DNA from: Halobacillus locisalis
Lineage (GTDB): Bacteria > Bacillota > Bacilli > Bacillales > Halobacillaceae
Assembly (NCBI RefSeq): GCF_013694105.1
Contig: NZ_JACEFG010000001.1
Location: 310,001-374,000, forward strand
Direction: 5' to 3'
DNA length: 64,000 nucleotides
Position numbers and translations under genes: made by a program
Notes under the pieces: generated by a model
What the model saw: the letters and a program-made list of their open reading frames with translations, nothing else
The model's database searches: none
Told to the model about the DNA's origin: nothing
In this document: piece by piece, positions 7,700-16,316 of the stretch
How the letters are laid out: each line of letters opens with the position of its first letter
How positions within the stretch are numbered: the stretch's first letter is position 1

Positions 7700-9337
7700 T
7701 TGGAATTTGATGTGCAACAGATGATATTTGAATTCATCGGTGGACTTGGTATTTTCCTATTTGGTCTTAAGTACATGGGGGACGGACTACAAAAGGTAGC
7801 CGGTGATCGTTTGCGTGAATTGCTTGACCGCTTTACAAGTAACCCGCTTATGGGGGTTGTAGCCGGTGCTGTCGTAACGATATTACTTCAGAGTAGTTCA
7901 ACGACGACAGTGTTAACGGTAGGTTTGGTTAATGCTGGGTTTATGACATTCAGACAAGCGATCGGAGTCATTATGGGTGCTAACATCGGTACTACGATGA
8001 CGGCTTTCATTATTGGTATTGATGTGAAAGAGTATGGACTACCTATATTAGCCGTAGGTGCTTTCTTAATCTTTTTCTTTAAAAATAAAAAAGCTACGAA
8101 CATTGGTCAGACGATCTTTGGTTTAGGTGCTTTATTCTTTGGTCTAGAGACGATGAGTGGTGGAATGAAACCACTTCGAACACTTGAAGCTTTCTCTGAT
8201 TTGACTGTGAGCATGAGTAACAACCCGATTTTAGGAGTCGTTATAGGTACGTTGTTCACAGTTATCGTACAAAGTTCAAGTGCAACGATCGGTATTCTTC
8301 AGGAACTGATGGGTGAAGGTTTAGTGCCCCTTGATGCGGCGCTTCCGGTCCTGTTTGGTGATAACATCGGGACAACCATTACAGCCGTTATTGCGGCAAT
8401 AGGTGCTAGCATCGGAGCGAAACGTGCTGCCTTTGTACACGTAATCTTCAACGTGCTCGGTGCCGTTGTGTTCTTGCTTCTATTGAGGCCATTTACCGCA
8501 TATGTCGAATGGTTGCAAAATCAATTAGGGCTTGGTCCAGAAATGACAATCGCTTTTGCTCATGGGTCATTTAACATTGCGAATACGGTTGTACAATTTC
8601 CGTTTGTCGCTGTTCTGGCATGGATTGTGATCAAGTTGGTACCTGGTGAGGAATCTCTTGTCGATTCTAAACCTCAGCACTTAGATCCTATATTTATCGA
8701 ACAATCACCAGCGCTTGCACTTGATCAAGCCAAAGAAGAAGTGATTCGTATGGGACAGTATGCTTATAAAGGTTTAGAAGAAACGAGCCTTTACCTTAAC
8801 AACAAACAGCAAAAGCACTCTGAGGTTGCTATGCAAATCGAAGAGGCTTTGAACAACTTAGATCGTAAAATAACGGACTATTTAGTGGAGCTTTCTTCTG
8901 CTTCCTTAACGGATGAAGAAAGTCACAAACACTCTGCATTAATGGATTCGGTTCGTGACTTTGAACGAATCGGTGATCATTTTGAAAATATCATTGAATT
9001 GATCGACTATAAAAATTCAAATAAAGTACAACTTACAGAGCAAGCTGTAGAAGACTTGAACACCATGATAGACTTGACGCTTATGACCGTAAAACAAGCT
9101 ACGAAGTCATTGGAGAACATGAGTCGTGAAGAGGCTCTTGCTGTTGTACAAAAAGAGAATGAGCTCGATCGTATGGAACGCAGTTACCGTAAGAAGCACA
9201 TCATCCGTCTGAATGAAGGAGTGTGCACAGGGCAAGCAGGTATTGTATTTGTAGACATGATCAGTAATTTAGAGCGAATCGGTGATCATGCCGTCAATAT
9301 TGCTGAAGAAGTCCTTGGTGAAAAAGAAAGCCTATAG
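7700..9337 (+). CDS. nptA: Na+/phosphate cotransporter family protein with PhoU-like tail
   Basis: 545 residues from TTG 7700, which has GGATGGAG five bases upstream; an in-frame ATG at 7679 would add seven residues. The membrane half (~1-315) carries the duplicated Na/Pi repeat, each copy with a QSSS signature (about residues 62 and 190: LLQSSSTTTVLTVG, VQSSSATIGILQEL), and GANIGTTMTA / GDNIGTTITA. The cytoplasmic half (~345-535) is PhoU-like, with two ERIGDH motifs. It imports inorganic phosphate with sodium, fitting a saline habitat. Related to B. subtilis YqeW. A dedicated promoter and terminator frame it as a single-gene unit. Confidence 0.93.
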   Translation: MEFDVQQMIFEFIGGLGIFLFGLKYMGDGLQKVAGDRLRELLDRFTSNPLMGVVAGAVVTILLQSSSTTTVLTVGLVNAGFMTFRQAIGVIMGANIGTTMTAFIIGIDVKEYGLPILAVGAFLIFFFKNKKATNIGQTIFGLGALFFGLETMSGGMKPLRTLEAFSDLTVSMSNNPILGVVIGTLFTVIVQSSSATIGILQELMGEGLVPLDAALPVLFGDNIGTTITAVIAAIGASIGAKRAAFVHVIFNVLGAVVFLLLLRPFTAYVEWLQNQLGLGPEMTIAFAHGSFNIANTVVQFPFVAVLAWIVIKLVPGEESLVDSKPQHLDPIFIEQSPALALDQAKEEVIRMGQYAYKGLEETSLYLNNKQQKHSEVAMQIEEALNNLDRKITDYLVELSSASLTDEESHKHSALMDSVRDFERIGDHFENIIELIDYKNSNKVQLTEQAVEDLNTMIDLTLMTVKQATKSLENMSREEALAVVQKENELDRMERSYRKKHIIRLNEGVCTGQAGIVFVDMISNLERIGDHAVNIAEEVLGEKESL

Positions 9338-9343
9338 TTAGTG

Positions 9344-9380
9344 AAGAAGGAGACAGGTAACCCTGTCTCCTTCTTTTTAT
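9344..9380 (+). terminator. Terminator after nptA
   Basis: Perfect 13-bp stem AGAAGGAGACAGG/CCTGTCTCCTTCT, loop TAAC, then a T-run. Confidence 0.93.
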
Positions 9381-9435
9381 TTTAAACTTTGGAAGCCTTT
9401 TGTTAAGAAAAGCCGAGTTTTTGTTGAAAAAACTC

Positions 9436-9547
9436 TTGAAAAGCATGTGTAGTCCGTGCTATATTATTTTTGTCGCAAAAAAACAGAAGACGCGAATTGA
9501 AACTTTCACAGAAAATCATTGACGCTTATACAGAAATGTGATATATT
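9436..9547 (+). promoter_or_regulatory. Tandem promoters of the tRNA cluster
   Basis: Upstream promoter: TTGAAA 9436-9441 with TATATT 9460-9465 (18-bp spacer). Downstream promoter: TTGACG 9519-9524 with TATATT 9542-9547 (17-bp spacer), 33 bp before the first tRNA. Both resemble strong sigma-A promoters, as expected for stable RNA. Confidence 0.6.
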
Positions 9548-9580
9548 ATTAATTGTCGCTTCAAGCGGTATCAACAAAAT

Positions 9581-9657
9581 GGCGGTGTAGCTCAGCTGGC
9601 TAGAGCGTACGGTTCATACCCGTGAGGTCGGGGGTTCGATCCCCTCCGCCGCTACCA
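9581..9657 (+). tRNA. tRNA-Met (CAT), elongator type
   Basis: 77 nt with encoded CCA. Acceptor GGCGGTG pairs with CGCCGCT (G-U at ends). Anticodon loop TTCATAC gives CAT. The T-loop TTCGATC is normal. The sequence resembles the Bacillus elongator tRNA-Met rather than the initiator. Confidence 0.93.
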
Positions 9658-9691
9658 TTTTTTTATTGCATTACATAATTTCATAAACTAT

Positions 9692-9768
9692 GGCGGTTGT
9701 GGCGAAGTGGTTAACGCACCTGATTGTGGTTCAGGCATTCGTGGGTTCGATCCCCATCATCCGCCCCA
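9692..9768 (+). tRNA. tRNA-His (GTG)
   Basis: 77 nt including the G-1 residue and encoded CCA. Anticodon loop TTGTGGT gives GTG. G-1 pairs with the C discriminator as in normal tRNA-His. The acceptor stem has a U-U mismatch at the fifth pair (base 9697 opposite 9760). Confidence 0.9.
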
Positions 9769-9771
9769 TGT

Positions 9772-9848
9772 GGACCCTTAGCTCAGCTGGTTAGAGCTAT
9801 CGGCTCATAACCGATCGGTCGCAGGTTCGAGTCCTGCAGGGTCCACCA
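9772..9848 (+). tRNA. tRNA-Ile2 (CAT, lysidine-modified)
   Basis: 77 nt, perfect acceptor stem GGACCCT/AGGGTCC, encoded CCA. Anticodon loop CTCATAA reads CAT. The body closely resembles Bacillus tRNA-Ile2, in which TilS converts C34 to lysidine to read AUA. An automatic annotation might call it tRNA-Met; identity as Ile2 is inference from the body sequence. Confidence 0.85.
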
Positions 9849-9859
9849 CAACGAAATAC

Positions 9860-9952
9860 GGAGGAGTACCCAAGTTTGGCTGAAGGGAGCGGTCTTGAAA
9901 ACCGCCAGGGGGTTAACGCCCCGCGGGGGTTCGAATCCCTCCTCCTCCGCCA
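9860..9952 (+). tRNA. tRNA-Ser (TGA)
   Basis: 93 nt class II tRNA with a long variable arm. Acceptor GGAGGAG/CTCCTCC, anticodon loop CTTGAAA gives TGA, encoded CCA. Confidence 0.95.
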
Positions 9953-9995
9953 TTTTATATTCTAGAATGAGTAGAATATAAAAACTATAGTAAGA

Positions 9996-10071
<76 letters not shown>

Positions 10072-10079
10072 TCATTTCT

Positions 10080-10106
10080 AACAAGCTAATAGGCTTGTTT
10101 TTTTTA
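10080..10106 (+). terminator. Terminator of tRNA cluster
   Basis: Short stem AACAAGC/GCTTGTT followed by a run of eight or more T, just after tRNA-Phe. Confidence 0.8.
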
Positions 10107-10200
10107 TGTCTAAAATTAGCTCTCTATACCAAATTTCAAAGTAATCATTAATCAAAGCTTTCTGTACTCTCTTCAAAAACAGGGCAGAATTGTGGAAGAC

Positions 10201-10320
10201 GTGATTTCGAGACTTCTGTAATGGAGAAGATGAGTAGGGGAACGAGTCGCTTTCCGTGGGGCGTGCGCTGACCCTCCTCGTTTCCTTACTCACCTTGCCC
10301 AAATAGTCTCTCGAAATCAC
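10201..10320. repeat. 120-bp palindromic element (MITE/REP-like)
   Basis: Exact 12-bp terminal inverted repeats GTGATTTCGAGA (10201-10212) and TCTCGAAATCAC (10309-10320) enclose a second inverted pair. Its arms (10229-10246 and 10277-10294) match at 15 of 18 positions, and the centre is GC-rich. The whole can fold into a long hairpin. No transposase is near. The core resembles dispersed repeats I remember from Bacillaceae genomes, which I cannot verify here. It lies between the tRNA terminator and the 21-bp repeat array. Confidence 0.6.
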
Positions 10321-10388
10321 ACCCCGAAAAGAATAGGTCCATGAACAATGCGACTCATGCGGGATGTATTGGATGAACGGATTTCTAT

Positions 10389-10515
10389 TCGGACATTTAA
10401 CAAAATGATTCGGACAAGAGATGCATTATATCGGACATCCATCTGCACATTTCGGACTAGCGACCTTCTATATCGGACATTTACTCAGCTTTTCCGGACA
10501 CTCGCACTCCACACT
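10389..10515. repeat. Six-unit array with 21-bp period, core TCGGACA
   Basis: CGGAC begins at 10390, 10411, 10432, 10453, 10474 and 10495, exactly 21 bp apart each time. The core is (T)CGGACA(T); the spacers are A/T-rich and poorly conserved, with a T before the core in five of six units. Twenty-one bp is two helical turns, so all cores face one side of the DNA. Since 21 is divisible by 3, the array also reads as a heptad protein with recurring Arg-Thr, which I consider incidental. Function unknown. Confidence 0.75.
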
Positions 10516-10659
10516 TTATTTCGGGGAGGACCCGAAGTCTCCTTTTTGAGTCTTCAAGATATGGGGCACTATCTTAAGGGAAGACGTTTGATTTCCTTAA
10601 AAAAGGGAATGCATAATATCGGGAGAGATATAGAACATATTTCTCGTCTTGCAAATTAG
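10516..10659. other. Non-coding stretch between repeat array and sodA promoter
   Basis: No recognisable gene. An open frame running through the repeats continues here, but without an RBS or family resemblance. With the two repeats before it, this fills the ~680-bp gap between the tRNA cluster and sodA. Confidence 0.5.
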
Positions 10660-10688
10660 TTGCAAGTCATATTTCGGTTTGGTAATGT
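10660..10688 (+). promoter_or_regulatory. Putative sigma-A promoter of sodA
   Basis: -35 TTGCAA (10660-10665) and -10 TAATGT (10683-10688), 17-bp spacer, giving a leader of ~60 nt. Confidence 0.5.
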
Positions 10689-10753
10689 AAAATTAAGAGG
10701 TTGTGTAAAGCCACTTCTTGTTTTACATATTACATTTAAGGAGGAGTTATACA

Positions 10754-11368
10754 ATGGCTAAATTTGAACTACCAGAACTACCTTATGCTTATGATGCACT
10801 AGAACCAACAATCGACAAGGAAACAATGAACATCCACCATACGAAACACCACAATGGTTACGTAACGAAGCTGAACAATGCACTAGAAGGGCATGCGGAT
10901 CTTCAAGACAAATCACTTGAGGAGTTACTTGCTAACAACCTATCGGCAGTACCTGAAGACATTCAAACAGCCGTACGTCGCAATGGTGGCGGCCATGCGA
11001 ACCACTCTCTATTCTGGACAATCATGTCTCCTAATGGCGGTGGCGAGCCTACAGGTGATCTTGCTACGAAAATCAACGACACGTTCGGAAGCCTAGATTC
11101 TTTCAAAGAAACATTTGAAAACACGGCAAAAGGTCGTTTCGGTTCTGGTTGGGCATGGTTAGTTGTAAATAACGGTAACCTAGAAGTAATCGATACGCTT
11201 AACCAAGACTCTCCTTTAATGGAAGGCAAAACGCCTATTCTTGGTCTTGATGTTTGGGAGCATGCATACTACTTGAATTATCAAAACCGTCGTCCTGATT
11301 ACGTTTCTGCATTCTGGAACGTAGTAAACTGGGACGAAGTAGCGAAGCGTTTCGACGCAGCTAAATAA
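10754..11368 (+). CDS. sodA: Superoxide dismutase (Mn type)
   Basis: 204 residues, full length. Converts superoxide to oxygen and peroxide in the cytoplasm. Metal ligands lie in [20 protein letters not shown] and [12 protein letters not shown]. The start follows AAGGAGGAG by a normal distance. Gene order sodA-yqgE-pbpA matches B. subtilis. Framed by its own promoter and terminator. Confidence 0.98.
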   Translation: MAKFELPELPYAYDALEPTIDKETMNIHHTKHHNGYVTKLNNALEGHADLQDKSLEELLANNLSAVPEDIQTAVRRNGGGHANHSLFWTIMSPNGGGEPTGDLATKINDTFGSLDSFKETFENTAKGRFGSGWAWLVVNNGNLEVIDTLNQDSPLMEGKTPILGLDVWEHAYYLNYQNRRPDYVSAFWNVVNWDEVAKRFDAAK

Positions 11369-11380
11369 ATGTATTAACTA

Positions 11381-11412
11381 AAGGACATGGCGGTTGCCAT
11401 GCCCTTTTTTTG
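11381..11412 (+). terminator. Terminator after sodA
   Basis: Stem AAGGACATGGC/GCCATGCCCTT with one A-C mismatch, loop GGTT, then seven T. Confidence 0.85.
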
Positions 11413-11550
11413 TTCCAACCCGAAAACTTTTGTCTAAGTCATGATTTTGAGGCAATCACGCGTTTCTGTATTCCCTGCTGTCTCCTTTTTGTTCGTATAT
11501 CTCTTTTTGTTATGACAACACTAAGGAGGGAACATAAAGGAGACATGTTT

Positions 11551-12786
11551 ATGGTGAGTAAGCTACGTGCGTGGTTGAACCGCGAAAATGTATCAAAGGA
11601 TTTATTGTTGCTGCTCTTAATTGGAGGGCTTTACTCCCTAGGTATTTTCTTGTCGAGTACCTTTGTGAATATTTATTTATGGAAACAATCGAATAGCTAT
11701 ACAGATATTGCTCTTTACAATATGAGCATATATATTTTGCAGCCTTTGACATTCATCTTTGCAGGTAAATGTGCGAAGAGGGTTGATCGGGTCATTGTGT
11801 TACGAACGGGTGTAACCGTGCTGTCTCTATTTTTCCTTACTGTTCTTATAGTTGGGGAGAAAGCGGCCACTTTCAATATTATGCTCGGGGCGTTACTCGG
11901 AATAGGGTATGGTTTTTATTGGCTTGCTTACAACGTGTTAACTTTCGAAATTACAGAGCCGGATACGCGGGATTTTTTTAATGGGTTTCTTGGCGTTTTG
12001 CAGTCCCTCGGTGGAATGAGCGGTCCTTTACTGGCGGGGTTTATTATATCGCGTCTGAATAATTTTACGGGGTATACTGTGATTTTCGCTATCTCGTTTG
12101 GACTATTTATTGTGGCCGTAATCGTCAGTTTTGGATTGTCCAGAAGAAAAGCAAAGGGGAACTTTTCTTTTAAACGAATCATTGATGAACGTAAACACAA
12201 TACAAACTGGAGAAGAATTCTAAATGCTCATGTGTCTCAAGGGTTCAGGGAAGGCACATTCCTTTTTGCTGTTTCGATTTGGATTTTCTTAATGACTCAA
12301 GATGAGCTGTCGATCGGGTTATTTAACCTAGTGTATTCAGGATTCTCATTCTTGTTTTATTTTTTGGTGAGTCGAGTGGTGAAGCCTAGAAGGAGAAAGA
12401 AAGCCATTCTTCTCGCAGGACTTGTTTTATATTTAAACGTTTTGATTCTACTTGTGAGCTATAATATGCCGCTGCTTTTAGTTTATGGTGCCATTGGTGG
12501 GATTTTCTTCCCTCTGTTTTACGTGCCGTATCTGTCTCTTACTTACGATGTAATAGGGAAGTCTTGGAATGCCGGAGAGATGCGAATCGAGTACATTGTG
12601 GTCCGTGAGATCTTCTTGAATTCTGGAAGGGTTTTATCGATTGCTATATTTTTGCTTTCGATTCCTTTTATACAACCAGAATCAGGTATTCCGTATATTT
12701 TGCTGCTTGTAGGGGGAGGACACTTTCTGGCGTATTTCTTTATCAGGCGCATTGACACAAAAACGATGCGTGCGACACATCATTGA
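11551..12786 (+). CDS. yqgE: MFS transporter YqgE
   Basis: 411 residues with about 11-12 hydrophobic segments. The start at 11551 follows AAAGGAGA by 7 nt; an ATG six bases earlier is too close. Segments include LLLLLLIGGLYSLGIFLSS, IMLGALLGIGYGFYWLAYNV and LLLVYGAIGGIFFPLFYVPY. The conserved place between sodA and pbpA identifies it as YqgE, an MFS protein of unknown substrate. A second A/G-rich RBS-like element further upstream (CTAAGGAGGG) is probably not used. Confidence 0.88.
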   Translation: MVSKLRAWLNRENVSKDLLLLLLIGGLYSLGIFLSSTFVNIYLWKQSNSYTDIALYNMSIYILQPLTFIFAGKCAKRVDRVIVLRTGVTVLSLFFLTVLIVGEKAATFNIMLGALLGIGYGFYWLAYNVLTFEITEPDTRDFFNGFLGVLQSLGGMSGPLLAGFIISRLNNFTGYTVIFAISFGLFIVAVIVSFGLSRRKAKGNFSFKRIIDERKHNTNWRRILNAHVSQGFREGTFLFAVSIWIFLMTQDELSIGLFNLVYSGFSFLFYFLVSRVVKPRRRKKAILLAGLVLYLNVLILLVSYNMPLLLVYGAIGGIFFPLFYVPYLSLTYDVIGKSWNAGEMRIEYIVVREIFLNSGRVLSIAIFLLSIPFIQPESGIPYILLLVGGGHFLAYFFIRRIDTKTMRATHH

Positions 12787-12811
12787 AACGTATAAACCCG
12801 AACTCTCGTCT

Positions 12812-12840
12812 ATTCTTATAGAAGCAAACCGTGCTATAAT
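12812..12840 (+). promoter_or_regulatory. Putative extended -10 promoter of pbpA
   Basis: TGC immediately before TATAAT (12835-12840), a perfect extended -10, with a weak -35 (TTCTTA) 17 bp upstream. About 40 bp before the start codon. Confidence 0.5.
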
Positions 12841-12880
12841 ATAGAAAGAATTTTTTCGAGAAGCAAGGGAGAGGAGAACC

Positions 12881-15034
12881 ATGGGTAAGGAAAAGAAAAA
12901 GAAGCAACTAAAGAAAAAGTCGCACCTTCCTTTCCGTTTGAACGTCGTGTTTTTTATTGTATTTTTATTATTTGCAGCCATCATTTTGCAATTAGGCGTT
13001 GTTCAAATATTGAACGGTCAAGAAGCGCAGGAAGAAATCGATCGTACAGAAAATACGACGACGAATATTCCTGTACCTCGTGGGGAAATGTATGATCGTT
13101 ATGGCCGGGTCATTGTTGATAATGAGCCACTTTATTCTATTACATATACTCCTCCAAAAGGGGTGCAGCCAGAGGACCGTTTGGAATTAGCGAAAAGACT
13201 TGCAGATTTCATGAATATGCCTTTTGAAAATAAGTTGAGTACGCGTGATTTAAAAGAGTATTTCTTCCTGCAGAATCGGGAGGAGATTCAGGATCGTGTT
13301 GCAGACGTCGATACAAGCGAGATGGAAAATGGGGAAATATATCAACTTCAACTGGACAGTATAACCGAAGAAGAGATCCAAAGTTATGATGATGCTACAA
13401 GAGAAATTATCGCCATAAAGAAAGAACTCGACAAAGCGTATGCGTTGTCTCCACACATTATAAAGAATGCGGATATTACGGAGGAAGAGTACTCCACTGT
13501 TGCTGAACATTTGGCGCAATTACCTGGGGTGAATGTTACAGCAGACTGGGAGCGCAGTTATCCATTCGAAACGACCTTTAAGAACTACATTGGTGGAATC
13601 ACCTCAAGGAACCAAGGTGTTCCAAGAGACGATTTCGATTACTATATGTCTTTGGATTATAGCCGGAATGACCGAGTGGGAATCAGTGGTTTAGAACAAC
13701 AGTATGAAGATGTGTTAAGAGGGACGAAAGAGAAAGTCCAATACTTAACCGATAAAGACAATAATGTTGTGGATTCCAAAGTCATAAGAGAAGGTGAACG
13801 AGGGAAAGACCTGGTTTTAACCGTAGACATGGAGCTTCAAAAGATGGTCGATCAAATTGTACGCGAAGAATTAGCAGCTGCGATAAGAGAAGCACCATAC
13901 GAAAACAGTAATCTTGAAAATAGTGTAGCTGTCGTTTCAAATCCGAAAACTGGAGAAATTTTAGCTATTTCCGGACAAAAGTATAACCGAAGTCTGGAAG
14001 AGGGGGAAGATCGCTTTTCTGACGTCTCACACCAGGCTGTCTATAACGCCTATACGCCCGGATCGACAGTCAAGGGAGCCACCATTCTGACCGGTTTACA
14101 CGAAGGGGCGATTGGCCGATATACGACAGTCAATGACGTTGCGATCAACCTTGCTGGGAAACGGAAAAGTTCCTACACACCGAACATTGGTGTCGTAAAC
14201 CCTGTATCCGCTTTGCAACAATCGTCAAACGTCTATATGTTCTACTTAGCGATGTGGTTAGGTGGAGAATATGGATATGAACCTGGCGGGCGGATTTCAT
14301 TAGCACCAGGAACATTTGAAACCTTTTTATATAACTTCAACCAATTCGGTTTAGGAGTAGAAACCGGACTGGACTTTCCTTATGAAGAAACAGGTTTCCA
14401 AGGAGACGATCCAAATCCAGGTCTTATTCTCGACTTTTCGATAGGTCAATACAGCACTTATACAGCTATGCAACTCAATCAATATGTCTCTACGATTGCT
14501 AATGGTGGAGATCGAATGAGGTTGCGGTTAGTAAAAGAAGTTCATGACCCATCCATGAAGGTAGAGGGATTAGGTCCTGTTTATAACGACTATTCTCCAC
14601 AAGTTCTAAATCAGGTTGAAATGGATCCATCCTATATCGATGCTGTTCAAGAAGGATTCAGGCAAGTATTTCAAACACCTAGAGGTACGGCGAGTAGCAT
14701 ATTTTCAAAGGAACCTTATGCTCAATATAGAATGGCCGGAAAAACAGGTACAGCGGAAGCGACGAAGTATGTTCCTGTAAATGGCGGGGAATCTTACCGG
14801 CCAATCCGTAATCTGTTGAATAAGACGCTGGTTGGTTATGCACCGCATGACGATCCAGAAATCGCCTTCTCTGTTATGACACCGTATTTGGGTGATGATG
14901 CTACGTCTACCTTCAATGTGAGCAATAAGATAGGAGCAAGGATCGGAGAAGCCTACTTTAAATTGAAAGAACAACGTTCAGAAGAAGGTCTATCTTCTAC
15001 GGAAACCGATGAAAATCCTTCAGAACAAGAGTGA
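12881..15034 (+). CDS. pbpA: Penicillin-binding protein 2-type transpeptidase (class B)
   Basis: 717 residues. A basic cytoplasmic tail and one TM (~22-44, VVFFIVFLLFAAIILQLGVV) precede the dimerisation domain (PVPRGEMYDRYGRVIVDNEP) and the transpeptidase domain. Active-site motifs: SxxK as STVK at S395, SSN at ~448-450, KTG at ~620 (GKTGTAEA). It cross-links peptidoglycan, and this subgroup supports rod-shape and lateral wall synthesis. Gene order matches B. subtilis sodA-yqgE-pbpA-pst. RBS GGAGAGGAG precedes the ATG. The terminator stem overlaps the last codons. Confidence 0.96.
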   Translation: MGKEKKKKQLKKKSHLPFRLNVVFFIVFLLFAAIILQLGVVQILNGQEAQEEIDRTENTTTNIPVPRGEMYDRYGRVIVDNEPLYSITYTPPKGVQPEDRLELAKRLADFMNMPFENKLSTRDLKEYFFLQNREEIQDRVADVDTSEMENGEIYQLQLDSITEEEIQSYDDATREIIAIKKELDKAYALSPHIIKNADITEEEYSTVAEHLAQLPGVNVTADWERSYPFETTFKNYIGGITSRNQGVPRDDFDYYMSLDYSRNDRVGISGLEQQYEDVLRGTKEKVQYLTDKDNNVVDSKVIREGERGKDLVLTVDMELQKMVDQIVREELAAAIREAPYENSNLENSVAVVSNPKTGEILAISGQKYNRSLEEGEDRFSDVSHQAVYNAYTPGSTVKGATILTGLHEGAIGRYTTVNDVAINLAGKRKSSYTPNIGVVNPVSALQQSSNVYMFYLAMWLGGEYGYEPGGRISLAPGTFETFLYNFNQFGLGVETGLDFPYEETGFQGDDPNPGLILDFSIGQYSTYTAMQLNQYVSTIANGGDRMRLRLVKEVHDPSMKVEGLGPVYNDYSPQVLNQVEMDPSYIDAVQEGFRQVFQTPRGTASSIFSKEPYAQYRMAGKTGTAEATKYVPVNGGESYRPIRNLLNKTLVGYAPHDDPEIAFSVMTPYLGDDATSTFNVSNKIGARIGEAYFKLKEQRSEEGLSSTETDENPSEQE

Positions 15035-15059
15035 TACGACTAGTATCGCTCTTTTTTTT
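15028..15059 (+). terminator. Terminator overlapping the pbpA stop codon
   Basis: Stem AAGAGTGATAC/GTATCGCTCTT, loop GACTA, then eight T. It includes the TGA stop. Confidence 0.88.
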
Positions 15060-15105
15060 GGTCGAAAACCTGTGATCAAGGACATTTTTCAACAAAATCC
15101 CCTAA

Positions 15106-15144
15106 TTTACAAAACCTTTACGTTTCGTTTATATGTAATTAAAA
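15106..15144 (+). promoter_or_regulatory. Pho box of the pst operon
   Basis: Four direct hexamers every 11 bp: TTTACA (15106), TTTACG (15117), TTTATA (15128), TTAAAA (15139). This is the classic PhoP-binding arrangement. A TATATA at 15157-15162 is a fitting -10. Activation of pst by PhoP under phosphate limitation is established in B. subtilis. Confidence 0.85.
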
Positions 15145-15221
15145 CTCTGTCGGTAGTATATAGGATGTGAGTTGGTCAAGCCATCATCACACAAACTAAA
15201 GACCTATAGGGGGAGAAAGAA

Positions 15222-16238
15222 ATGAAAAACCTTAAGAGTTTAGCATTGATGCTAGCATTCATCTTGGTGCTAGGAGTACTTGCAGCATGTGGCGGTTCAG
15301 AAGAAGAGCCAGCAGAAAGTGGTTCTGATTCAGAGTCAACGGAAGAAAGTGCAAACGGAAGTGAAGGCGAAGGTAGCGAAGAAGTTTCTGGTCCAATCGC
15401 AATCGACGGATCTTCAACTGTATTCCCGATCATGGAGTACCTGACTTACGAATACAGCCAAGATAACCCAGAAGTTAACGCAACTCTAAACAGTTCAGGT
15501 TCCGGTGGTGGATTCAAGAAATCTACTGTTGGTGAAATTGACCTTTCTAACGCTTCTCGCCCAATCAAGGAAGAAGAGAAAGCAATTGCTGAAGAAAACG
15601 GCATTACACTTGAGCCGCTTGAGCTTGCTTATGATGGTCTTTCAGTAGTCGTTTCTCAACAAAACGATTTTGTAGAAAATCTTTCAGTTGAACAATTACA
15701 ACAAATTTTCCTTGCATCATCTGACGCGCAAATGTGGTCTGACATTAACCCGGAATGGCCAGAAGAACAAATCAAAATCTTCAGCCCTGGTCATGACTCA
15801 GGTACATTCGACTACTTCAATGAAGTCATTCTAGAAGAAGAGCCAATGAAAGAAGGCGAAAACACAACACTTTCTGAAGATGACAACGTTCTAGTTCGTG
15901 GTATCGAAAACGATCCAAATGCAATCGGATTCTTCGGTTATGCTTATTACGCTGAGAACGAAGATGTTCTTAAAGTACTAGGTATAAAAGATGGCGAAGA
16001 TGCTGAAGCCATTAAACCGAATGGTGAAACAATTCAAGATGGTTCTTATACACCACTTTCTCGCCCGGTATTCACATATGTAAATGTGAATTCTTATAAA
16101 GAAAAACCACAAGTTCGTGACTTCGTTGAATTCACATTGAACAATGCTGGTAAAGCAGCTGAACAAGTTGGCTATGTGGCACTTCCTGATGAGAAGTACC
16201 AAGAGCAACTTGAAACGGCAAAAAGCTGGGCTGAATAA
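15222..16238 (+). CDS. pstS: Phosphate-binding lipoprotein PstS
   Basis: 338 residues. Lipoprotein signal with lipobox LAAC (lipidated Cys at residue 23), an acidic Ser/Glu-rich linker (~25-55), then the phosphate-binding fold beginning [15 protein letters not shown], with [11 protein letters not shown] and [12 protein letters not shown] contributing ligand contacts. It captures phosphate outside the membrane and hands it to PstC/PstA. The strongly acidic linker fits a saline environment, which is inference. RBS AGGGGGAG. Confidence 0.98.
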   Translation: MKNLKSLALMLAFILVLGVLAACGGSEEEPAESGSDSESTEESANGSEGEGSEEVSGPIAIDGSSTVFPIMEYLTYEYSQDNPEVNATLNSSGSGGGFKKSTVGEIDLSNASRPIKEEEKAIAEENGITLEPLELAYDGLSVVVSQQNDFVENLSVEQLQQIFLASSDAQMWSDINPEWPEEQIKIFSPGHDSGTFDYFNEVILEEEPMKEGENTTLSEDDNVLVRGIENDPNAIGFFGYAYYAENEDVLKVLGIKDGEDAEAIKPNGETIQDGSYTPLSRPVFTYVNVNSYKEKPQVRDFVEFTLNNAGKAAEQVGYVALPDEKYQEQLETAKSWAE

Positions 16239-16316
16239 GTAATTTTGAAAATTTAACAAGGAGGGTGAGACCCACAAGGTCTCACCTTGCCTTATGGATG
16301 AAGGGAGTTTTCAAAG

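Noticed and set aside
10078-10320. 80-codon minus-strand frame
   Set aside because: Spans the tRNA terminator and palindromic element; no RBS or family resemblance.
10389-10515. Possible CRISPR array
   Set aside because: Conserved core only 6-7 bp, period 21 bp, no cas genes. Not the architecture of CRISPR.
10348-10659. 103-codon plus-strand frame with heptads containing Arg-Thr
   Set aside because: It arises from the 21-bp repeat period, which is divisible by 3. No RBS and no known family. Treated as repeat DNA.
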